Source of the DNA: Methylobacterium sp. PvR107
GTDB taxonomy: Bacteria; Pseudomonadota; Alphaproteobacteria; Rhizobiales; Beijerinckiaceae
Direction: 5' to 3'
Assembly: GCF_017833295.1 (NCBI RefSeq)
Contig: NZ_JAFIBW010000001.1
Coordinates: 3,561,501-3,625,500 of the forward strand
Length of the DNA stretch: 64,000 bases
The notes beneath the pieces are model-generated. The model had not been told where the DNA came from and made no database searches. It was given only the letters and a program-made list of their open reading frames with translations. A program made the position numbers and the translations under genes. Each line of letters starts with the position of its first letter. Positions within the stretch are counted from its first letter, which is position 1. This document shows positions 1 to 7,727 of the stretch, one piece after another.

Positions 1-3000
1 CGCACGCTGGCGCCGCAGCCCGATATGGCGCTCGTCATCGTGCTGCAGCACCGGGAGGCGCTGGACGCCGAGGCGTTCACGCAGGCGCTGCGCGAGGCCG
101 GCCACGTCCCCAGCCCGGTCGCGCACGACGCTCCGCTCGTCGCGGGGAAGACCTACCTCCCCGATCCCGATGTCATCATGAGCCTGGAGGGCGGCCGGTT
201 CCGGGTCAAGCCCGCCGAGCAGAGGCCGGGCGCGCGCGGGACCATCGACAGCTTCCTCGTGGCGCTGGCCAGCGACGAGGAGGCCAACAGCATCGTGGCG
301 ATCCTGGCCGGCACGGGTGCGGACGGCACCCTCGGCTTCAAGGCCGTGAAGGAGGCGGGCGGGCTGACGCTCGCGGAGGAGACCGAGGAATCGCGCTCCA
401 GCGAACTCGCGGGCAGCAACCATCCCGCCGCCCTGGCCGACGCGGTGCTGCCGATCGACCGGCTGGCGGAGCGGATCAAGGACGGCATCCGGCAGATCCG
501 GGCGGGCGCCGAATTCGCCCGCCCCGACGCGGCCGACAACCCGGCCACGCTGGGGAGTATCGCGGCGGTGCTGCGCAAGCGGACCGGCCACGATTTTCAC
601 GGCTACAAGCCCGGCACCTTCCTGCGCCGGGTCCAGCGGCGCATGCAGGTCGTTCAGATGTCCTCCGCGGCCGCCTATCTCGACCTGCTGCGCGAGCGGC
701 CCAGCGAGGCCCAGGAGCTGTTCAACGACCTGCTGATCGGCGTCACGCAGTTCTTCCGCGATCCCAACGAATTCGAGCTGCTCGCCCGCGAAATCGTCCC
801 GAAGCTGTTCGCCGGCAAATCGCAGAACGACCGGATCCGCGTCTGGGTGATCGGCTGCTCCACCGGCGAGGAGGCCTATTCCCTCGGAATCCTGCTGCGC
901 GAGCACATGGCCACCCTCGACGAGGTGCCGCTGGTGCAGATCTTCGCGACCGATCTCGACGGCCGGGCGCTCGCGGCGGCCCGCGCCGCCCGCTACGCGC
1001 ACACGATCGCGGACGACATGTCGCCGGAGCGGCTGGCGCGCTGGTTCGTCAAGGAAGGCAACACCTACTGCGTGGTCAAGGAGCTGCGCGAGATGTGCAT
1101 CTTCTCGCAACACAGCATCATCAAGGACGCCCCGTTCTCGCGCCTCGACATCGTCTCCTGCCGCAACCTGCTGATCTACCTCGACGCCGAGCTGCAGAAC
1201 CAGGTGATCCCGCTGTTCCACTTCGCGCTGAAGCCGAGCGGCGTGCTGTTCCTGGGCAATTCCGAGAACGTCTCCCGCCACACCAACCTGTTCGCGCCGC
1301 TCGAGCCCCGCTCCCGGGTGTTCCGCCGGCTGGAAGCGTCCAACCGGGTGCTGCCCAACTTCCCGTTCACGGTGGCCTCGCTGCCTCCCGAGAGGCTGCC
1401 GGTTCGCAGCGTGGCGCCCAGCACGATCGAGCCGTCCCTGGCGCAGCGGGCCGAGCGCTTCGCGGAGCGATACGCGCCGGCCTACGTGATCCTCGACGAC
1501 GGCTACAACGTCCTGCATTTCTCCGCCCGGACGGGCCGCTACCTCGACCCGGTCGGCGGGGCGGCGACGCTGAACCTCCTGCAGCTGATCCACCCCGACC
1601 TGCGCTTCGACGTGCGCGAGGCGCTGTCGCGGGCCGCTGAGGCGGAGGAGACCGTCGAGCTCGAGGACCGGCGCATCGGGGTGAACGGCCACAGCCTCGT
1701 CGTCGACCTCGTGGTCGAGCCGGTCAAGCACGCCTCCGGCCCGGTGCGGAGCTACTTCGTCCTGTTCAAGGACGGGCACGCCGCGCCGGGACCCGGGCAG
1801 ATCGTCGTCCCGACCGCTTCCTCCGACCAGCAGGCCTACATCCAGCAGCTCGAAGCCGAGCTGCGCGAGACACGGGAGCGGCTCCAGGCGACCGCCGAGG
1901 AGGCCGAGGCCACCAGCGAGGAGCTGAAGGCCTCCAACGAGGAATATCAGTCCCTCAACGAGGAGCTGCAATCCGCCAACGAGGAATTGCAGACCTCCAA
2001 GGAGGAGCTGCAGTCGCTCAACGAGGAATTGACCACCGTCAATGGCGAACTCAGCCTCCGGGTGCAGGAACTCGGGCGCAGCAACAGCGACCTGAAGAAC
2101 TTCCTCGAGAGCACGCAGATCGCCACGATCTTCCTCGACAACCACTTGCGGGTGACGAACTACACACCGGCGGTCGCCGAGATCTTTCACCTCGTCGAGA
2201 CCGATACCGGCCGGCCGATCGGCCACATCAAGTCGCGCCTCGCCTATGAGGAACTGCAGGCCGATGCCCGGCAGGTGCTGCGGACCCTGGCGGCGGTCGA
2301 GCGGGAGATCGAGAGCGCCACCGGAGCCCGCTACATCGTCCGGATCCTGCCCTACCGCAGCGTGGACAACTTCATCGCCGGCGTCGTGATCACCTTCGTC
2401 GACATCACCGCGCGCAAGCAGGCCGAGACGGCCCTGCGCGAGAGCCAGGAGCGCTTCCGGCTCGTGGTCGAGAACGCCCGGGACCACGCCATCTTCACCA
2501 CCGATCCGGAGAACCGGATCACCGACTGGTACCCGAGCGCGGAGGCGGTGTTCGGCTGGACCGCCGACGAGGCCATCGGGCAGCCCGGCAGCATCCTGTA
2601 CACGCCGTCGGACCGTCGGCAGCACGCCGACGAGAAGGAGCTCGAGGCGGCGCGCCGGGAAGGCTCGGCGCCCAACATCCGCTGGCACCTGCGCAAGGAC
2701 GGGGCGCGCGTGTTCATCGAGGGCACGACCCGGGCCCTGCACCACGCGGATGGAAGCCTGCGCGGCTTCCTCAAGATCGGCCAGGATACCACGAACCGGC
2801 GGGAGACCCACGAGGCCCTGCGCGCGAGCGAGACCCGCCAGCGCGCGCTGATCGAAGGCATCCCGCAGCTCGTCTGGCGTTCGGCCGAGGATGGCCAATG
2901 GACCTGGGGCAGCCCGCAATGGCTGGCCTTCACCGGGCAGAGCCAGGACGAGAGCCTCGGCATGGGCTGGCTCGACGCCGTGCACCCGGATGACCACAAC

Positions 3001-3774
3001 GCGGCCCTGGAGGCCTGGGACCGGGCCCGGCTCGATGGCGTCCTCAATGTCGAGTACCGCGTGCGCCGCGCCGCCGACGGGGCCTGGCTCTGGCACCATA
3101 CCCGCTCACTGCCGGTGCGGGACGCCGCGGGCCACACCGTGGAATGGCTCGGCACCTCGACGGATATCGATGCCATCCGCCAGCTCCAGGCCCGGCAGGA
3201 GGTTCTGGTCAACGAGCTGCAGCACCGGGCGCGCAACCTGCTCGGTGTCGTCTCGGCCGTCGCCGACCGGACGGTGCGGCAGGGCGGATCGGTGGAGGCG
3301 TTCGAGGAGCGGCTGCAGGCCCTCAGCCGGGCGCAGGGTCTGCTCAGCCAGGGCGGCCACGACACCGTCGCGGTCGGTGCCCTGGTGCGGGCCGAGCTGG
3401 CCACCTACACCGACGAGGCCTCGCCCGTCGTCGTGATCGAAGGACCCGAGGTCCGGCTCAAGGCGCGGCAGGTGCAGAACTTCGCCCTGGCCGTGCACGA
3501 ACTCACCACCAATGCGGTGAAGTACGGGGCCCTGAAGGACGGCTCCGGGCGCCTGTCGGTCACGTGGGACGTCGCGCAGGACGCGCAGGCGCGCGGCCGG
3601 CTGGCGCTGAGCTGGATCGAGAGCGGAGTCGCCGTACCCCAGGGCGTGGCGCCCCGGCGCGGCTACGGCACGGAGCTGATCCAGGAGGCGCTCGCCTACG
3701 CGCTGCAGGCCGACGTCGAATACGTCCTCGAGCCGGGCGGCGTGCGCTGCCGGATCGAGATGCCCGTCTCGTGA
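1..3774 (+). CDS. CheB-CheR-PAS-HWE histidine kinase fusion (5' end outside window)
   Basis: The open frame runs unbroken from base 1, and the first methionine at 25 lies inside a CheB-like core, so the true start and the CheB active-site serine are upstream. Counting residues from base 25: CheB methylesterase remainder to about 160 (AGTGADGTLGFKA is typical), CheR methyltransferase about 172-432 (GCSTGEEAYS is the SAM-binding motif), a glutamate-rich coiled coil about 600-690 (repeats of EELQS), a PAS_10-type domain, two more PAS domains about 805-1050, then an HWE kinase. The phospho-accepting His is in the HRARNLL box near residue 1067. The HELTTNAVKYGAL and WIE motifs supply the H, W and E that name the family. 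CheB-CheR-kinase fusions couple chemotaxis-like methylation modules to a two-component output; ligand unknown. The next gene is its probable response regulator. Confidence 0.95.
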   Translation, partial: RTLAPQPDMALVIVLQHREALDAEAFTQALREAGHVPSPVAHDAPLVAGKTYLPDPDVIMSLEGGRFRVKPAEQRPGARGTIDSFLVALASDEEANSIVAILAGTGADGTLGFKAVKEAGGLTLAEETEESRSSELAGSNHPAALADAVLPIDRLAERIKDGIRQIRAGAEFARPDAADNPATLGSIAAVLRKRTGHDFHGYKPGTFLRRVQRRMQVVQMSSAAAYLDLLRERPSEAQELFNDLLIGVTQFFRDPNEFELLAREIVPKLFAGKSQNDRIRVWVIGCSTGEEAYSLGILLREHMATLDEVPLVQIFATDLDGRALAAARAARYAHTIADDMSPERLARWFVKEGNTYCVVKELREMCIFSQHSIIKDAPFSRLDIVSCRNLLIYLDAELQNQVIPLFHFALKPSGVLFLGNSENVSRHTNLFAPLEPRSRVFRRLEASNRVLPNFPFTVASLPPERLPVRSVAPSTIEPSLAQRAERFAERYAPAYVILDDGYNVLHFSARTGRYLDPVGGAATLNLLQLIHPDLRFDVREALSRAAEAEETVELEDRRIGVNGHSLVVDLVVEPVKHASGPVRSYFVLFKDGHAAPGPGQIVVPTASSDQQAYIQQLEAELRETRERLQATAEEAEATSEELKASNEEYQSLNEELQSANEELQTSKEELQSLNEELTTVNGELSLRVQELGRSNSDLKNFLESTQIATIFLDNHLRVTNYTPAVAEIFHLVETDTGRPIGHIKSRLAYEELQADARQVLRTLAAVEREIESATGARYIVRILPYRSVDNFIAGVVITFVDITARKQAETALRESQERFRLVVENARDHAIFTTDPENRITDWYPSAEAVFGWTADEAIGQPGSILYTPSDRRQHADEKELEAARREGSAPNIRWHLRKDGARVFIEGTTRALHHADGSLRGFLKIGQDTTNRRETHEALRASETRQRALIEGIPQLVWRSAEDGQWTWGSPQWLAFTGQSQDESLGMGWLDAVHPDDHNAALEAWDRARLDGVLNVEYRVRRAADGAWLWHHTRSLPVRDAAGHTVEWLGTSTDIDAIRQLQARQEVLVNELQHRARNLLGVVSAVADRTVRQGGSVEAFEERLQALSRAQGLLSQGGHDTVAVGALVRAELATYTDEASPVVVIEGPEVRLKARQVQNFALAVHELTTNAVKYGALKDGSGRLSVTWDVAQDAQARGRLALSWIESGVAVPQGVAPRRGYGTELIQEALAYALQADVEYVLEPGGVRCRIEMPVS

Positions 3775-3845
3775 CCTTTGTGAACCCGTGGGCCCGGTGC
3801 CCTGTTGATCCAGGCGTGTCCTGATCGATCCCGCTCGGAGAGCCC

Positions 3846-4232
3846 ATGTCCCGCGCTGATGCTGCCCTCGCCGGTCGCCGCGTCCTGGTCGTCGAGGACG
3901 AGTACCTGATCGCCAGCGAGATGAGGCGCTGGCTGCAGGCGGCCGGGTCCGAGGTGCTGGGTCCGGTGCCGAGCGTGGACAGGGCCCTGGACCTGATCGA
4001 GGAGCGCCGCCCCGACGTGGCGGTGCTCGACGTCAACCTCGGGGCGGGCGATGACGCCTACCCGATCGCCGACAGGCTGGGGGCGCTGGGGGTGCCGTAC
4101 CTGTTCGCCACGGGCGACGTGCGCCTGGCCGATACCTCGATCTACCGGGACCGGCCACGGCTGGAGAAGCCGTTCCTGGCGCGGGAGCTGGTGCGCGCCC
4201 TGAGCGCGATCCTCGCCGAGAACCGCGCCTGA
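3846..4232 (+). CDS. Single-domain response regulator
   Basis: A 128-residue protein that is only a receiver domain. VVEDEYLIA supplies the acidic pocket, Asp62 in VLDVNL is the expected phosphorylation site and the Lys in LEKPF is the conserved switch lysine. There is no DNA-binding output. Stand-alone receivers of this type (often annotated CheY-like or FixJ-like) are the usual partners of HWE kinases, and this gene sits 71 bases downstream of one on the same strand, so phosphotransfer from that kinase is a sound inference. The output could be titration of, or docking to, another protein. The start ATG lies behind a GGAGAGCCC stretch. Confidence 0.92.
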   Translation: MSRADAALAGRRVLVVEDEYLIASEMRRWLQAAGSEVLGPVPSVDRALDLIEERRPDVAVLDVNLGAGDDAYPIADRLGALGVPYLFATGDVRLADTSIYRDRPRLEKPFLARELVRALSAILAENRA

Positions 4233-4355
4233 GCGTGCGGCGCCGGGATCCGTGAGGCGGTAACATCCTCGGGGCCGAGCCGGGCTGCGGCGCGGTCGCG
4301 CGCTCGACAACCCCGGGCGCGCTCACCATCTTGGCGGCAACAAAGGACGTCCGCC

Positions 4356-4801
<446 letters not shown>

Positions 4802-4805
<4 letters not shown>

Positions 4806-5311
4806 GCATCGAACGCGCAGTTCTCGCCGGCGGCTGCTTCTGGGGCATGCAGGATCTGATCCGCAAGCTGCCGGGCGTGGTCTCGACCCGGGTCGGCTAC
4901 ACGGGCGGGGACGTTCCGCACGCGACCTACCGCAACCACGGCACGCATGCGGAGGGGATCGAGATCACGTTCGACCCCGCGACGATCAGCTTCCGCCAGC
5001 TGCTGGAATTCTTCTTCCAGATCCACGACCCGACCACGCCGAACCGCCAGGGCAACGACCGCGGCCTGAGCTACCGCTCCGCGATCTTCTACGTGACGCC
5101 CGAGCAGAAGCAGGTCGCCGAGGACACGATCGCGGATGTCGACGCATCGGGCCTCTGGCCCGGCCGGGTCGTGACCGAGGTCGCGCCGGCCGGCGATTTC
5201 TGGGAGGCGGAGCCCGAGCACCAGGATTACCTGGAGCGGATCCCGAACGGCTACACCTGCCACTTCGTCCGGCCGGGCTGGCGGCTGCCGCGGCGCTCGG
5301 ACGCGGCCTGA
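4802..5311 (+). CDS. msrA: Peptide-methionine (S)-S-oxide reductase MsrA
   Basis: A 169-residue MsrA starting at the ATG that overlaps the msrB stop. The catalytic GCFWG motif holds Cys12, and [11 protein letters not shown] and the [12 protein letters not shown] block are family signatures. It reduces S-methionine sulfoxide with thioredoxin-linked electrons. The open frame extends upstream to 4331 but that part is the shadow of msrB. No signal peptide is visible, so it is cytoplasmic. Resolving cysteines are not obvious except one Cys near the C-terminus (YTCHFV). Confidence 0.96.
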
Positions 5312-5328
5312 CGCGGGCGCCGCTGCGG

Positions 5329-5473
5329 CCCCGTCGTTCCGGGGTGCCGCAGGCGAGCCCGGAACCCAGAGCCGCGGGTGCCAAATCGTGTCGCCTCGGC
5401 GGGTCTGGATGGCCCGCCTGCGGCGTGCCCCCTTCGGGTCCGGGCGCCGCTGCGCGGCTCCGGGATGACGGGG
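5329..5473. repeat. Interspersed GTCGTTCCGG palindromic element, copy A
   Basis: The intergenic stretch between msrA and the DCC gene begins CCCCGTCGTTCCGGGG and ends CTCCGGGATGACGGGG, so its ends are near-inverted repeats. It shares GAGCCCGGAACCCAGA and CTGCGGC blocks with two other elements in this window (6171 and 10137). Short mobile-looking palindromes of this form are common between genes in Methylobacterium, Bradyrhizobium and relatives. Confidence 0.6.
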
Positions 5474-5518
5474 TGGCTGCCGCCGGCCGGAGATGGGGAA
5501 GGGAGTTCGAGACCGGCC

Positions 5519-5920
5519 ATGAGCGACGACGCGCCCGGACAGACCCTCAGCGTCTACTACGACGGCGGCTGCCCGCTCTGTCGGGTCGAGATCGACCAGT
5601 ACCGCCGTTGCGCGGGCGCGGAGCGGCTCGCCTTCGTGGATGTCGGCCGCGGGGCACAGGCGCTCGGGCCGGATCTCCCGCGCGACGCCGCCCTGCGGCG
5701 CTTCCACGTGCGCACCGCGGATGGCCAGCTGGTCTCCGGCGCCGCGGCCTTCGCGTGCCTCTGGCGGACCCTGCCGGCCTGGCGCTGGCTCGGACGGCTG
5801 ATCGATTGGCGCGTGCTGGGAGTCCGGCCCGTGCTGCCGGTCGCCGAGGCCGCCTACCGGCTGTCCCTGACCGTGCGGCCTCGGCTGGCGCGGTTGGCCG
5901 CCCGGCGATCCGGGGCGTGA
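5519..5920 (+). CDS. DCC-motif thiol-disulfide oxidoreductase family protein (DUF393)
   Basis: A 133-residue protein. The start chosen is the ATG at 5519 because the longer frame upstream lies in a repeat element. The N-terminus has YYDGGCPLC, the Asp-Cys-Cys signature of the DUF393/DCC family with Cys18 and Cys21 forming a CxxC pair in a thioredoxin-like setting. The middle reads as amphipathic helices with a basic, arginine-rich C-terminus. The exact substrate of this family is unknown; redox chemistry is inferred from the CxxC. The next small gene begins four bases after its stop and is probably co-transcribed. Confidence 0.88.
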   Translation: MSDDAPGQTLSVYYDGGCPLCRVEIDQYRRCAGAERLAFVDVGRGAQALGPDLPRDAALRRFHVRTADGQLVSGAAAFACLWRTLPAWRWLGRLIDWRVLGVRPVLPVAEAAYRLSLTVRPRLARLAARRSGA

Positions 5921-5924
5921 CCCG

Positions 5925-6140
5925 GTGACGACACGCTGCGTCCACTATGTCGGCTTCCGGGATGACCGCTTCTGGAACGCGTTCCGGATCTTCGGCGGTC
6001 CGCGGGTGATCCACCGCCGCTGGGACTTCTACGCGACCCGCGACGTCGGTCCCGACGACATCGTGGTCTTCGCCGAGGGCGACGACACGCAGCCGCTGGC
6101 CGCGCGCAACGCCACCGACATCGACGAGCGCTGGCTGTAG
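5925..6140 (+). CDS. Small conserved hypothetical protein
   Basis: A 71-residue protein with a GTG start four bases after the DCC gene stop. No family was recognised. It is rich in aromatic and charged residues (FWNAFRIFGGP, RRWDFYATRDVG), has no membrane segment or signal peptide and ends in ERWL. It carries a single cysteine. The compact coupling to the upstream redox-like gene and the balanced codon use argue that it is a real gene. Function unknown. Confidence 0.68.
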   Translation: MTTRCVHYVGFRDDRFWNAFRIFGGPRVIHRRWDFYATRDVGPDDIVVFAEGDDTQPLAARNATDIDERWL

Positions 6141-6170
6141 CGCCCGGTCGGCGGGGAGGCCCGTTGAACC

Positions 6171-6211
6171 CCTGTCATTCCGGGCTCGTCTGCGGCACGC
6201 CGGAACGACGG
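6171..6211. repeat. Interspersed GTCATTCCGG palindromic element, copy B
   Basis: A short version of the element at 5329: CCTGTCATTCCGGGCTCG on the left and CACGCCGGAACGACGG on the right form near-perfect inverted ends around a CTGCGG core. It lies in the 165-base gap between the small gene ending at 6140 and the convergent XRE gene, where a bidirectional hairpin could also act as a terminator. Confidence 0.6.
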
Positions 6212-6305
6212 CCCGGCGTACCGTTTGTCGAACTTCCGCCTGAAGATCGATCGCCGCAAGCGCGCCACCCGAAGCCCGTGCGGGCGAGAAGGCTCCGCCG
6301 CGATC

Positions 6306-7061
6306 CTAGAGCGCGCCCGGGAAGAACGTCGCGTAGCCGTCCTCGTGAACCCGGCGGAGGTAGTCCCGGTACTGGGCGTGGCCCGGCGCCTCCGGCCCGA
6401 TGCGCCCGTAGCCGAACTCCGCGCCCGCCGGCTCGGGCAGCAGCGCCAGCGGCGCGCAGGCCGGTGTGAGCTGGGTGCCGCGGCCTGCGGCCAGCGTCGT
6501 CAGAATCCCGTACATCTCGCCCTGGATGTTCGGGCGGCACAGCACCGCGAGCCGGTGCTGCCCGTGCCAGTTGGTCACGAGATAGATCATGCCCGACTGG
6601 CTCGGCACGGCGACGCTGCCGGATTGCGCGAACGGTGCGTCGATCCGCTCGGCCTCGCGGAACACCAGGCGGGCGCTGTCGGAATCCCAGGCGATCTCGG
6701 TCCGGTAGGCGAAGATCGCGCCCGCATCGCCGAAGGAGGGCCGCAGGGTGAGGTAGCGCCCCTCGATCCAGGCCACGCTCTCCCGCGAGTAGGATCCCAG
6801 GGCGTCGGGCGCGTGGCGCGCCGTTTCCGGTGCCGGCGGCCCCGTCTCCTGGCGCAGGGACTGGCCCAGGGCCTCCTCAAGCCGGATCGTGGTCGCCAGG
6901 GTGAAGGGGCGGCGGCCGGCCAGCGCCTTCTCCAGGGTCGAGAGGCTGATCCGGGCCTCCTCGGCCAGGGTCTGCCGCGAGATGCGGCGGCGGGCCAGCG
7001 CCTCCCGCACGGTCTGGGCAATGGCGCGGCTCTGCGCCTCCGACAGCTCGATCTCGCTCAC
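6306..7061 (-). CDS. XRE-family transcriptional regulator with uncharacterised C-terminal domain
   Basis: About 251 residues from the GTG at 7061; an alternative ATG at 7112 would add 17. The N-terminal 70 residues form a Cro/CI-type helix-turn-helix (ARRRISRQTLAEEARISLST, then KALAGRRPFTLATTIRLEEAL). The C-terminal 160 residues match no domain I can name. They read as a beta-rich sensory module (SYSRESVAWIEGRYLTLRPS, YLVTNWHGQHRLAVLCRPN), possibly ligand binding. The gene lies 36 bases or more after the sortase stop on the same strand, so it may be read from the same transcript. Three 10-bp tandem repeats precede the GTG start, which suggests self-regulation. Confidence 0.82.
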   Translation of the reverse strand: MSEIELSEAQSRAIAQTVREALARRRISRQTLAEEARISLSTLEKALAGRRPFTLATTIRLEEALGQSLRQETGPPAPETARHAPDALGSYSRESVAWIEGRYLTLRPSFGDAGAIFAYRTEIAWDSDSARLVFREAERIDAPFAQSGSVAVPSQSGMIYLVTNWHGQHRLAVLCRPNIQGEMYGILTTLAAGRGTQLTPACAPLALLPEPAGAEFGYGRIGPEAPGHAQYRDYLRRVHEDGYATFFPGAL

Positions 7062-7081
7062 GGGCAGGCTCGCAGGGGCTC

Positions 7082-7111
7082 GATCCGCACAGATCCGCAC
7101 GGAACCGCACA
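7082..7111 (-). promoter_or_regulatory. Three tandem 10-bp repeats upstream of the XRE gene
   Basis: On the + strand the units are GATCCGCACA, GATCCGCACG and GAACCGCACA, back to back. A 10-bp period places each unit on the same face of the helix. If the XRE protein starts at the GTG at 7061 the array lies 21-50 bases upstream of it, a natural position for a repressor site. If it starts at 7112 the array is coding. Operator role is inference. Confidence 0.4.
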
Positions 7112-7148
7112 TTTGCGCAAGCGTCGCCGTGTCGATCCCTGTGGCCAG

Positions 7149-7727
7149 TCAGGGCGTTTCCGCCTCCGCCTCGACGATCAGCCGCAACGGTCCGGCGCGC
7201 AGAGCCGCGAGCGGCCAGCAGGTGACCAGGGCGAGATGCCGGCCGGGCGCCTGCGGGTCGAGCCCCGAGGCGTCCCAGGCGGCGACCCGCGAACCGGTGA
7301 CGCGGAAACGGACGGCCCGGCCGTCGCGGCGCGTGACTGTGACGGGGTCGCCCGGCGCGAGACCACCCAGCACCCCGAACTGCGTGTCGCGGTGCGCGGC
7401 GAAGACCGCGGTGCCGGGCCCGCCCGCCTCCGGCGTGCCGTCGAGCTGCCCGGGACCGAAGGCCAGGGCCTGCCCGCTGCCGCCGCGCAGCACCACGAAG
7501 CTGCGGCCGGCCAGATCGAGCCGGGCGACCGGCTCCGTATCGGCCCAGGGCCAGGGCTTCATCGGGCGCCCCTCAGCCAGAGAGCGGGCGAAGGCGCGTT
7601 CCAGCAGCGCCTGCGCCAGGGCGGCCTTGGCGGGGATCCAGGCGGCCTGCGCGGCGAGGCCCAGGCCCGCCAGGGTGAGGAGGGCCGCAAGGGCCCTCCC
7701 CAATCCGGTTCCGGGACGGCCGCTCAT
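7149..7727 (-). CDS. Class GN sortase (Gram-negative, marine type)
   Basis: A 192-residue transpeptidase with an N-terminal membrane anchor (LAALLTLAGLGLAAQAAW). It carries the sortase triad: His in FAAHRDTQF, Cys in LALVTCWPL and a downstream Arg in GPLRLIVEAE. Sortases cut LPxTG-like signals and join the substrate to an acceptor; in Gram-negatives this class is coded next to a single dedicated target. The ATG overlaps the stop of the substrate gene by four bases (7724-7727), so the two are translationally coupled. Acceptor and biological role in Gram-negatives are not established. Confidence 0.93.
   Translation of the reverse strand: MSGRPGTGLGRALAALLTLAGLGLAAQAAWIPAKAALAQALLERAFARSLAEGRPMKPWPWADTEPVARLDLAGRSFVVLRGGSGQALAFGPGQLDGTPEAGGPGTAVFAAHRDTQFGVLGGLAPGDPVTVTRRDGRAVRFRVTGSRVAAWDASGLDPQAPGRHLALVTCWPLAALRAGPLRLIVEAEAETP

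Noticed and set aside
1095..1640. Open frame of 181 codons inside the CheB-CheR gene
   Set aside because: Arginine- and proline-rich shadow of the real frame, with no family match; high G+C produces many such frames.
3144..3824. 226-codon frame over the kinase end
   Set aside because: Shadow frame of the HWE kinase domain; no homology or ribosome site.
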